Assembly (NCBI GenBank): GCA_964447175.1
Contig: CAYURP010000037.1
Span: 1-26,298, forward strand
Direction: 5' to 3'
DNA from: CAYURP01 sp964447175
Lineage (GTDB): Bacteria; Zixibacteria; MSB-5A5; SM23-73-2
DNA: 26,298 nt
The translations under genes were made by a program, and so were the position numbers. The notes below the pieces were generated by a model, which was given only the letters and a program-made list of their open reading frames with translations, was not told where the DNA came from and did not search any database. Shown one piece after another: positions 14,539 to 21,224 of this stretch; the stretch's first letter is position 1; each line of letters begins with the position of its first letter.

Positions 14539-17500
14539 TTAGAAATTAACTGATATGCCCAGACGGATATTTCTTCCTGGGCCATAGTTAAGTGGATTAT
14601 TTTCTATCTGCGAGCCGGAGTATACTAAAGGTCCACCCAAATCACTGCTCGACTTATTCTGATTGGTATCCGCCCTTCCAGTTGTACTGTATACCTGATA
14701 GATATTTTGTACGTCAAAGACATTAGTGACCCATACCACAAAAGAGTAGTTAAGCTTCCACAACTCGAAATCCTTGTTGAATCTCAAATCCACATTGCTG
14801 TTGGCAGGCATTCGCTCGGAGTTAGGCATAGGTTGCTCTTTAAGTCGGAGATGCATTCCCGGGTAAGAGGCATCTGGAGTAAAGGGAAATCCACTGCCAT
14901 ATTGCCATAAGACATTGATCCCCCAATTGTCAGGCATCTTGAAACCGAATATCCTGGGATGATCTTGAGGTGGGATTCTCAAATCCAAGCTGAAAGTGAG
15001 CTGGTGCCTTACATCCCAATCCAAGGGGAATTCTTGAATGGGAATCTTTCCCTCTTCGAATCTATCATAATAATTGGAAACCTCGGCTGAGCTTTTACCA
15101 TAAGCGAAAGCATACTGATAGTTAACGTAACCGGAAACATACCCGCCATATCTTTTATCCAACTGAAGCTCTATACCTCTGGCTCTGGCATAATCCATAT
15201 TCATGTAGTATTCCCAGGTTATGGGACCCGATCTCATCTCTTCTGTATTCAGCTGGTCATAATAGTCCTTATAGAATCCCGCAATGTCCAGCTTATAGCT
15301 CTCCGAGATGGCATACTGGATTCCCAACTCATACTGCACCTGCTTCATATAGTCCAGATTATAATTCCCGTAAAGCTTCAAACCTGCTGCTCCCTGAGTG
15401 GTGCGGGCATACATAAACCTCAACTCAGGAAGCTGGTAGAACCAGCCATAATTGAAATAAACTTTGGCTTTATCCGTAATAGGATAGGATACACCCAGTC
15501 GGGGAGAGATCTTGTACTGTGATTCATCCACTTCTGTTCTCAAAGGATTTTCCGTGGAATCAGGAGCGATCTGGGTGACACCTTTATCCTGTATGAAGAA
15601 ATCCCAGCGGAAACCTAACTTGGCGATCATAGCTCCATATTCTATTTTATCCTGCATATACCAGGCCCCGCGAATGGGCTCCCGATCATAGAAATCCCTG
15701 AAGATGCCATGATCCGGCCAGGGAGCTCCGTCGGGTATTCCGTCGTAGACGTAATAAGGATATCTCACATCAGCCATATATAGGCGGTTATACTCCAGAT
15801 GGAGACCTGTTTTCATCTGGTGTTCCCTGGTTAGCTGGTTGGTGTAATCGAATTTCAGTGTCCATAACGTTGATCTGCGATGCTGATAATAACAGCGTCT
15901 CTCATATCCTCGATCATAGAAACCGTCTATACCATCGTATCTTCCGTTCCCATTCAGATCAGTATAGGGTTCACCTGGATCCCACATGTTATTGGGAGGA
16001 TCATAAATACCGTTTTTATTGTAATCGATAAAGGGCACATGAGGCTCTCCGGGATCATATATACCGTTTCCGTTTAGATCCCGATACCCCTCCAAAAGCC
16101 AGTTGATAGTGGGACCATCATATTGCCCGTCATAATCAAGGTCATGATTCTGAGGCAATCCCGGGGCGGTAATGAATATATCTATGCCCTCATCATAGAG
16201 ACCATTGTTGTTTATATCCTCAAAGGGCTCGCCTAAAACCTCATCTCCGTCCCAGTAAGGTTCAGGTTCATCTATACCAGCGGCCCCGTAGGCTACCCTC
16301 TGTCTATCAGGGTCAAATACCCCATTGCTGTCAGTATCGACGAAGGGTTCAGCATTATTCCATCTATTTTCTCCGGGGAGATCCACGAAGCTCTCTCCCC
16401 GATCATATTGACCGTTGTAAGGGTAAGAATCGGTAAAGGGTTCGCCCGGATCGTACACTCCGTTTTGACCCTTGTTGGTGTCAGTAAAGGGTTCTCCCGG
16501 ATCATATCGACCGTTAGCATTCGCATCCAGATATTCCTCTGCTTTGTCCCAGTCGCCATTTTTATTAACATCAATAAAACTCTCCCAATCATAGTAGAAA
16601 AGAAATTTACCTGGTATCACAGTGCCACCCGGTGTATTAGGGTCGCCTGGTCCCATGAAGAATTCCGCCATATATCTGCTTAAGGTGAGCTCATAGAAGG
16701 AGCTTTTGCTCACATTATGGGTAAAATGCAGACTCATGAGGGTGGTTTTGCTCTCAAACTGGGGTAAGGTACTGGGAGTATATCTGTATGTCCACACTGA
16801 TACATCTCCCCTGGTTTCAGAAGAGGGATCGAAGAAAAGGGTATATCTGTCGAAATTTCGCTTGTAGGAGAAAACCAACTTTTTGTCCGGAGAGGCTCGA
16901 TAGGACAATTTCAATCCAAGGGAATACTGGTTATTCATTCTCTCGGGTATGTTAAATCCCAGTATATCATCCACCTTGAACCTTTTGGCAGTTGTGGCAG
17001 TAGCGTATTCGTTGATATCCATATGAGTATCTGTTTTGTAAGCGTTGGCGTTCAAAAAGTAAGAGACCTTATCACCGGTGAATTTTATTCCCAAGGCAGG
17101 TAATAAATATCTGGTAAAAAGTGGTTCGGGACCACTTAAACTGAACTCCAACCTGTCGCCGTTAAAGGAATACTTATTCAAACTGGGATGACCAAAATCG
17201 TCGGTCAAAAACTCAATATGTCCCTGGGTGACCTTGTTACTTCCCTCCTTGGTAACGATGTTAACTGCAGCCGACTGAACATTTCCGTACTCCGCATCAA
17301 ACCCGCCTTTAAGAATATCGATCTCCTCGATATTGGATGCGGTCACATTCATTCCTCCTTTAACCAGTCCCAATCCTCCCAGAGGGTCACGAGTCTCCAC
17401 ACCATCTACAATATAAAGAACCTCACCTGCCCGTCCTCCTCTCACGTGAATCTCGTTGTTTCTGGTAACGAATCCCACCTGGGTCCGCAGAATCTCCTCA

Positions 17501-17958
17501 ATCTGTTTCACCGGCATCTTCTCGATCTGCTCGGTGGCGATGTTCCTGACGTTGGCGGTGATATCCTTCTGTATTGCGGCTCTTTCACCGGTAACTATAA
17601 TTGGGGCGACCTCCACCGCGCCTACAGGAAGCTCAAAAGAAAGCTCTGTGGTAACGTCAACTTTCACCATTACGCCCTGCACTGTCACCTGCTGGTAACC
17701 TATAAGCTTGGCTGTAATATTATAATTACCCGGAGGAACGTTGAGGATGTAGTAGGAGCCGTCCACCTTGGAGTCATGACCCATTTTGGTTCCCTCAATC
17801 ATAATGGATGCGCCAATCAGCGGTTCCCCTGTCGCCTTGTCCACCACCACCCCCGAAATCTTACCAGTGGTGCCAGCGAAGGAAACCACATACCAGATCA
17901 GAAGGAAAAAGGATATAAGAAGAATTACTGCAGAATTAACCCTTTTAAAATCCTTCAT
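14539..17958 (-). CDS. TonB-dependent receptor with EF-hand-like repeat insert (1139 aa)
   Basis: Outer-membrane receptor/transporter of the CarboxypepD_reg-plug-barrel type. The signal peptide covers about 1-29. The regulatory beta-sandwich spans 32-110 (GKISGVVVDKATGEPLIGASI), and the plug about 125-240 (HVRGGRAGEVLYIVDGVETRDP, IEEIDILKGGFDAEYGNVQSAAVNIVTKEG). The rest is barrel, ending in Phe (LGISVNF). Between strands, residues about 456-690 hold eleven 9-12-residue loops of the form DxNxNGxYDPGE, matching an EF-hand calcium loop; this extra stretch makes the protein longer than usual. GAGGAGGAGG lies 9 bases before the ATG, and a strong promoter is at 18022-18050. First gene of a four-gene operon with a sorting-domain protein, a PorV-like barrel and a lipoprotein. 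The substrate is unknown, and it is not a clear SusC because no SusD partner is present. Confidence 0.9.
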   Translation of the reverse strand: MKDFKRVNSAVILLISFFLLIWYVVSFAGTTGKISGVVVDKATGEPLIGASIMIEGTKMGHDSKVDGSYYILNVPPGNYNITAKLIGYQQVTVQGVMVKVDVTTELSFELPVGAVEVAPIIVTGERAAIQKDITANVRNIATEQIEKMPVKQIEEILRTQVGFVTRNNEIHVRGGRAGEVLYIVDGVETRDPLGGLGLVKGGMNVTASNIEEIDILKGGFDAEYGNVQSAAVNIVTKEGSNKVTQGHIEFLTDDFGHPSLNKYSFNGDRLEFSLSGPEPLFTRYLLPALGIKFTGDKVSYFLNANAYKTDTHMDINEYATATTAKRFKVDDILGFNIPERMNNQYSLGLKLSYRASPDKKLVFSYKRNFDRYTLFFDPSSETRGDVSVWTYRYTPSTLPQFESKTTLMSLHFTHNVSKSSFYELTLSRYMAEFFMGPGDPNTPGGTVIPGKFLFYYDWESFIDVNKNGDWDKAEEYLDANANGRYDPGEPFTDTNKGQNGVYDPGEPFTDSYPYNGQYDRGESFVDLPGENRWNNAEPFVDTDSNGVFDPDRQRVAYGAAGIDEPEPYWDGDEVLGEPFEDINNNGLYDEGIDIFITAPGLPQNHDLDYDGQYDGPTINWLLEGYRDLNGNGIYDPGEPHVPFIDYNKNGIYDPPNNMWDPGEPYTDLNGNGRYDGIDGFYDRGYERRCYYQHRRSTLWTLKFDYTNQLTREHQMKTGLHLEYNRLYMADVRYPYYVYDGIPDGAPWPDHGIFRDFYDREPIRGAWYMQDKIEYGAMIAKLGFRWDFFIQDKGVTQIAPDSTENPLRTEVDESQYKISPRLGVSYPITDKAKVYFNYGWFYQLPELRFMYARTTQGAAGLKLYGNYNLDYMKQVQYELGIQYAISESYKLDIAGFYKDYYDQLNTEEMRSGPITWEYYMNMDYARARGIELQLDKRYGGYVSGYVNYQYAFAYGKSSAEVSNYYDRFEEGKIPIQEFPLDWDVRHQLTFSLDLRIPPQDHPRIFGFKMPDNWGINVLWQYGSGFPFTPDASYPGMHLRLKEQPMPNSERMPANSNVDLRFNKDFELWKLNYSFVVWVTNVFDVQNIYQVYSTTGRADTNQNKSSSDLGGPLVYSGSQIENNPLNYGPGRNIRLGISVNF
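15889..16593 (-). repeat. Coding array of about 11 EF-hand-like calcium loops
   Basis: Within the receptor gene, loops such as DANANGRYDPGE, DLNGNGIYDPGE, DYNKNGIYDPPN and DTDSNGVFDPDR follow each other, with linkers of the type PFTD. Asp/Asn at positions 1, 3 and 5, Gly 6, aromatic 8, Asp 9 and Glu 12 match the canonical 12-residue calcium loop. No flanking EF helices are evident, resembling thrombospondin-3/dockerin-type arrays more than true EF-hands. Confidence 0.8.
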
Positions 17959-18021
17959 AACGAATTCCTCCTCCTCGATTTAAGGTTAACTGCTCATTAG
18001 CTTAATCTTACATAATATTTT

Positions 18022-18050
18022 ATAATGCAAAATCAACCTTTAATTGTCAA
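18022..18050 (-). promoter_or_regulatory. Strong promoter of the TonB-receptor operon
   Basis: On the minus strand a perfect TTGACA (18045-18050) and CATTAT (18022-18027) are separated by 17 bases. The predicted start near 18014 gives a 55-base leader ending in the GAGGAGGAGG ribosome binding site of the receptor gene. Confidence 0.65.
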
Positions 18051-18435
18051 GATTTTTTTTCAAAATCTTAACTCAAAAACCATCTTAAAAAATAGGTTTT
18101 TCCCGTGGTTTTTAACCTAAGCCATTTTATATGGTCGATTTTTCCCTTATCACCTCCATATTGAGAAAAAGCTAACTTGTAAAACTCTAAGATCAATTTG
18201 ACTCCATCCATACTCCGAATGACATCCTCATCACTTCCGGATTCCGCCCACGTCCGAACTTTACTCCGAACGTGGGCAAAATCGGAGGTTTTAAAGAAGG
18301 AGGAATTAGCATCGTAACTTTTAGTTCAAAAATTATGCCAGAACAAAAAAACACAGCTCAAAAAGAGTTTTCTCTAAGTTTAATAATATCAATGGATTAT
18401 TAGGTTACCAAAAGAATGTATAGATACCTCAAGTT

Positions 18436-18538
18436 GCTTTTTCGCAAGTATTTGCGAAGATCAGAAAAAGCTTTGTTACTCATTGACTATTAATTCGTTA
18501 AGGTATAGATGATTGACTCCATCGCAATATATTGCGAA
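18436..18538. repeat. Pair of related TCGCAA/TTGCGA palindromes
   Basis: At 18441-18458 TTCGCAA-gtat-TTGCGAA is enclosed by outer arms GCTTTTT (18436-18442) and AAAAAGC (18465-18471). At 18522-18537 a perfect palindrome TCGCAATATATTGCGA recurs with the same arms. The two copies have different centres, suggesting a short mobile hairpin. Confidence 0.5.
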
Positions 18539-18574
18539 TCAACGTGAGAATCTGCGGCTTTTCAAAACTCCATT

Positions 18575-19411
18575 CTACCTCAGAGAACTCCATCTTTCGC
18601 TTCTATATTTGGGAATCAGCTTATCAGTCAATCTGCACTCCTCAGTATCCAGACCGTTATCTTTCAGATCAACAGAGAAAAAACTGCTGAAACCGGATTT
18701 TATTGACGATAGAATCTGGTTGATATCAAGATTTGGGGTTAATAGATCTTGAAGGGAAACAGTATTCTTTTCCAATCTGGTTTTCATTTTTTGTTTTCCT
18801 TCCTCATTTATTTCCGGTAGTAAATCCACAAGGTCAAAGCTTTGCTTCCCCAGTGGAATAGAACCGTGCTGAATAAAACTTTCTTTAAATCTTCTCTGGG
18901 CGCTTCCGATAAGCTTTTTGCCATCCACTTTGATCTCATATCTGATGCTGGATGAAAAACAAGGTTTTGAGAACTCATAGGAGGTCAATCCAATATCTCT
19001 TGAGGATTTTCTTTCCCATTCACCTTTTATATTTAGAAATTCCATTGATTTCAAAAAGGCTAAACCTATCCTTTTATAAGTCTCATTTATACTTTGTCCC
19101 AATAGATCAAAATCGTCTTTTGAGGCGCAAATACTGTAGGTGAGATCGTTGTCATGCAAAACCGCTCTGCCTCCGGTTAACCTTCTCACCACATCCACAT
19201 TCAAATCTTTGCATTTTTTTAGATCCACCGTTTTTTCGATTTTCTGGGAATAACCTATGGAAATAGCTTTAGGTTCCCATTGATAGATCCTTAAAACAGG
19301 AGGAATATTTTTTTTCTCAGATAAGATCAACAATGCCTCATCCAGAGCCATATTGAAAAAAGCATCGTTCTTACCAGTATAGATAAATCTCCATTCTCTT
19401 TTTTTCTTCAT
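18575..19411 (-). CDS. LipM/LplA-family lipoate or octanoate transferase (278 aa)
   Basis: Biotin/lipoate protein-ligase fold enzyme that attaches octanoyl or lipoyl groups to carrier domains (GcvH, E2 subunits). It has the RRLTGGRAVLH motif at about 76-86, PCF with Cys151 (the position of the acyl-thioester Cys of LipM octanoyltransferases), the conserved lysine region DGKKLIGSAQRR (163-174), and QHGSIPL (181-187). The Cys and the GSAQ.R...QHGSI pattern favour LipM over a salvage LplA ligase, but by eye the two cannot be fully separated. The ATG at 19411 or the adjoining GTG at 19414 are both possible starts; AAGAGG sits just upstream at the edge of a heptad array. It follows the acyl-CoA dehydrogenase by about 20 bases, so one operon. 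Confidence 0.85.
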   Translation of the reverse strand: MKKKREWRFIYTGKNDAFFNMALDEALLILSEKKNIPPVLRIYQWEPKAISIGYSQKIEKTVDLKKCKDLNVDVVRRLTGGRAVLHDNDLTYSICASKDDFDLLGQSINETYKRIGLAFLKSMEFLNIKGEWERKSSRDIGLTSYEFSKPCFSSSIRYEIKVDGKKLIGSAQRRFKESFIQHGSIPLGKQSFDLVDLLPEINEEGKQKMKTRLEKNTVSLQDLLTPNLDINQILSSIKSGFSSFFSVDLKDNGLDTEECRLTDKLIPKYRSERWSSLR

Positions 19412-19420
19412 CACACCTCT

Positions 19421-19455
19421 TAACTCTCTACTCTCTACTCTCTACTCTTAACTCT
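19421..19455 (-). repeat. Heptanucleotide array B: five 7-base units spanning a gene end
   Basis: On the minus strand AGAGTTA, three exact AGAGTAG units, then AGAGTTA. The stop codon of the acyl-CoA dehydrogenase (19435-19437) is inside the array, so upstream units are translated (R-V-K-S-R-E). The array's downstream edge abuts the AAGAGG ribosome binding site of the next gene. Confidence 0.85.
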
Positions 19456-20604
19456 TTTGACCCTCTCTTTGATCAGGTTTAATGCTATGACATTTTTCTG
19501 AATCTGGTTTGTTCCCTCGTAGATCTGGGTTATCTTGGCATCTCTCATCATTTTCTCAACGGGATAATTTCTTAAATACCCGTATCCTCCGAAGATCTGA
19601 ACTGCCTGATGGGTTACTCTCATAGCTACGTCTGAGGCAAAAAGTTTAGCCATAGCGGATCTTTTTGAAGATTTCTCTTTCCCTTTGTCTATGGACAAAG
19701 CCACGTTATAAACTAAAGCTCTGGCTGCTTCAATCTCAGTTGCCATCTCTGCTAATTTGTGTTGAATTGCCTGAAAGCTGGAAATAGTTTTGTCGAATTG
19801 GATTCTTTCTTGGGCATAACTTAAAGCCTCATCCAGCGCCCCCTGAGCGATCCCCAGAGCTTGAGCTGCCACACCCGGTCTGGTTACATCGAAGGTTTTC
19901 ATGGCAATGATGAAGCCCATTCCCTCTTTGCCCAGAAGATTCTGTTGAGGTACTCTACAATCCTCAAAGATAAGTTCTCGGGTAGTAGATCCTCTTATTC
20001 CCATCTTGTTTTCCTTTTTTCCGAAAGAAAATCCCGGAAAACCTTTTTCAACAATAAAAGCAGAAGCTCCTCTGGCACCTTTTTTCTTATTTGTCATAGC
20101 AATAATGGTATAGGTCTCAGCCTCTCCCCCATTTGTGATCCACTGCTTGGTTCCATTCAGGATATATTCATTTGCATTTAGCTGGGCAGTAGTCTGGATG
20201 GCTGAGGCATCGCTTCCAGCATTGGCTTCGGTTAAGCCAAATGCAGCCAATTTACTGCCATTCGCTAAATCGGGGAGGAATTTTCTTTTTTGTTCTTCAT
20301 TCCCGAAAAGTAAAATTGGGTAGGCTCCAAGTCCAGTGCCGGCAAAAGAGAGTGCAATTCCACCGCAGGCTCGGGACAACTCCTCTGTGACAATCGCCAT
20401 ATCTGTGATTCCTCCACCTGATCCACCGTATTCTTCGGGTATATAGCATTTGAAAAGCCCAGCCTGAGCGAAGATTTTGACCAGATCCCAGGGAAATTCC
20501 TGAGTCTCGTCATAATATGATCTTTTAGGCAGAACGTGTTCTTGTGCGATCCTTCTGGCTAGCTCTCTTAATCTATTTTGTGGTTCAGAGAATAAGAAAT
20601 CCAT
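19435..20604 (-). CDS. Acyl-CoA dehydrogenase (389 aa)
   Basis: FAD-dependent flavoenzyme that introduces the alpha-beta double bond into an acyl-CoA and passes electrons to ETF. FGLTEANAGSDASA (about 117-130) contacts flavin, then IRGSTTRELIFEDCRVP, then RIQFDKTISSFQAIQHKLAEMA, and IFGGYGYLRNYPVEKMMRD. The catalytic base is Glu363 in IYEGTNQIQ, the position used by short/medium-chain and butyryl-CoA dehydrogenases; the exact substrate is not predictable. The last residues, KRVKSRE, are encoded by a heptad array and extend past the usual family end near ALNLIK. AAGGA precedes the ATG and a promoter is at 20663-20691. No ETF genes are nearby. Downstream in the operon is the LipM-like gene. Confidence 0.93.
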   Translation of the reverse strand: MDFLFSEPQNRLRELARRIAQEHVLPKRSYYDETQEFPWDLVKIFAQAGLFKCYIPEEYGGSGGGITDMAIVTEELSRACGGIALSFAGTGLGAYPILLFGNEEQKRKFLPDLANGSKLAAFGLTEANAGSDASAIQTTAQLNANEYILNGTKQWITNGGEAETYTIIAMTNKKKGARGASAFIVEKGFPGFSFGKKENKMGIRGSTTRELIFEDCRVPQQNLLGKEGMGFIIAMKTFDVTRPGVAAQALGIAQGALDEALSYAQERIQFDKTISSFQAIQHKLAEMATEIEAARALVYNVALSIDKGKEKSSKRSAMAKLFASDVAMRVTHQAVQIFGGYGYLRNYPVEKMMRDAKITQIYEGTNQIQKNVIALNLIKERVKRVKSRE

Positions 20605-20662
20605 AATCTTTTCCTTTGCTTAAATGGTAATCAAAACATATTCCGGTTTTTACCGAGCAATT

Positions 20663-20691
20663 AATCTAAGCCAAAATCAGGTTAAAGTCAA
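20663..20691 (-). promoter_or_regulatory. Promoter of the acyl-CoA dehydrogenase operon
   Basis: TTGACT (20686-20691) and TAGATT (20663-20668) on the minus strand, with a 17-base spacer. The start is expected near 20655, about 50 bases before the ATG. Confidence 0.65.
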
Positions 20692-20747
20692 CTTTTCTTC
20701 TTTGACGTTTCACAGAGAACTATTGTTTATGACTTTGTTTCAATCTT

Positions 20748-20768
20748 GTAGTTGGACAATTTATACAT
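20748..20768 (+). repeat. GTAG-type hairpin repeat, degenerate copy
   Basis: Begins GTAGTTG and keeps the CAATTTAT centre of the family, but the right arm has decayed. Confidence 0.45.
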
Positions 20769-20823
20769 ATGTTCGAAGAGTCTTGACGACATCTTGACAA
20801 TTGGGTCTTTTTAACCCGGATCT

Positions 20824-20903
20824 GTAGTTGCCCAATTTATTGGGCACAATTATAGCCAATAAGTCGGTAAACTACAAATTGGCTCGATAAATCGAGCAAC
20901 TAC
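20824..20903. repeat. Cluster of three GTAG-type hairpins including an inverted pair
   Basis: Plus copy 20824-20845: GTAGTTG then GCCCAAT-TT-ATTGGGC. Minus copy 20855-20875, a diverged stem with the same GTAGTT head. Minus copy 20882-20903: GTAGTT then GCTCGAT-TT-ATCGAGC. The first two face each other 9 bases apart like a REPIN. The stems differ but remain paired (CCAAT/ATTGG versus TCGAT/ATCGA). Confidence 0.75.
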
Positions 20904-20919
20904 AAATATGACTCTGTCG

Positions 20920-20947
20920 GTATCACAGGTTGTCCCAACCTGTGATA
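20920..20947. repeat. Hairpin repeat of the CACAGGTT-GTCCC family, copy 2
   Basis: Perfect 10-base arms ATCACAGGTT and AACCTGTGAT around loop GTCCC. Same element as 6494-6518, with the loop conserved. Confidence 0.7.
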
Positions 20948-21000
20948 ATCCCACTCTTAGTTGAAACAGTTAGTGTTACCGCATTGGTACACATGTTTTC

Positions 21001-21022
21001 GCTCGATAAATCGAGCAACTAC
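21001..21022 (-). repeat. GTAG-type hairpin repeat, intact copy
   Basis: Identical over its full 22 bases to the copy at 20882-20903 (GTAGTT then GCTCGAT-TT-ATCGAGC on the minus strand). It is followed on the plus strand by about 25 bases (to 21047) also found after the copy at 22802-22823. Confidence 0.75.
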
Positions 21023-21135
21023 AAATTCGTTTCATTGTTGGGAAACATATTATCGGGTAGTTCCGGGTCTTTTGACCCAGAATCAACCTGACAAGGTCAG
21101 GAGATCTTGTCCTACCCACCTCCGGGAATAAGCGT

Positions 21136-21165
21136 AAAAAAACCCACCTTGATAACAAGGTGGGC
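21136..21165 (-). terminator. Rho-independent terminator of the 429-aa fibre gene
   Basis: On the minus strand CCCACCTT-GTTATC-AAGGTGGG (21143-21164) followed by seven T. Nearly the same hairpin and loop terminate the paralogous gene at 22914. Confidence 0.88.
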
Positions 21166-21182
21166 TACCGGATGTCTTATCT

Positions 21183-21203
21183 TAACTCTTAACTCTTTAC
21201 CTT
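21183..21203 (-). repeat. Heptanucleotide array C: two exact and one degenerate unit
   Basis: On the minus strand AAGGTAA then two exact AGAGTTA units, between the stop codon of the 429-aa gene and its terminator. Confidence 0.55.
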
Positions 21204-21224
21204 GTACTTTTCACTCTAAAATCC

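Larger units (their letters stand above)
18000..18574. other. Intergenic region with promoter and palindromes
   Basis: No gene is seen. It holds the receptor-operon promoter (18022-18050), a hairpin with arms GCCCACGT/ACGTGGGC (18246-18253, 18270-18277), a half-copy of the CCAGAAC element near 18338, and two TCGCAA/TTGCGA palindromes. No convincing terminator for the gene ending at 18575 was found. No cobalamin or other known riboswitch was recognised ahead of the receptor. Confidence 0.6.
20692..21135. other. Intergenic region with REP-like hairpin cluster
   Basis: No gene is seen between the acyl-CoA dehydrogenase promoter and the terminator of the fibre gene. It contains five GTAG-type hairpins, one CACAGGTT-GTCCC hairpin, GGGTC-TTTT-GACCC (21065-21078) and CCTGAC-AAG-GTCAGG (21087-21101). 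Confidence 0.65.

Noticed and set aside
16293..16683. ORFs on both strands across the EF-hand-like repeat region
   Set aside because: Repeated codons leave other frames open. They mirror the receptor repeat and have no start context.
11884..17958. SusC/SusD polysaccharide uptake pair
   Set aside because: The receptor has the regulatory and plug domains, but the next gene is a sorting-domain protein without SusD helices or a lipobox, and no glycan enzymes are present.
17188..18000. 270-codon plus-strand ORF opposite the receptor gene start
   Set aside because: It is wholly antisense to a well-supported receptor gene (signal peptide, regulatory domain, plug), has low-complexity Ser/His/Asn-rich content and no family resemblance. 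It is a shadow.
18000..18300. Riboswitch (for example cobalamin) in front of the TonB-dependent receptor
   Set aside because: The leader predicted from the promoter is only about 55 bases, and no B12-box-like or other conserved aptamer sequence was seen.
20824..21022. Possible CRISPR array
   Set aside because: Repeats are palindromic, occur in both orientations, and are spaced irregularly with no uniform spacers. No cas gene is present.
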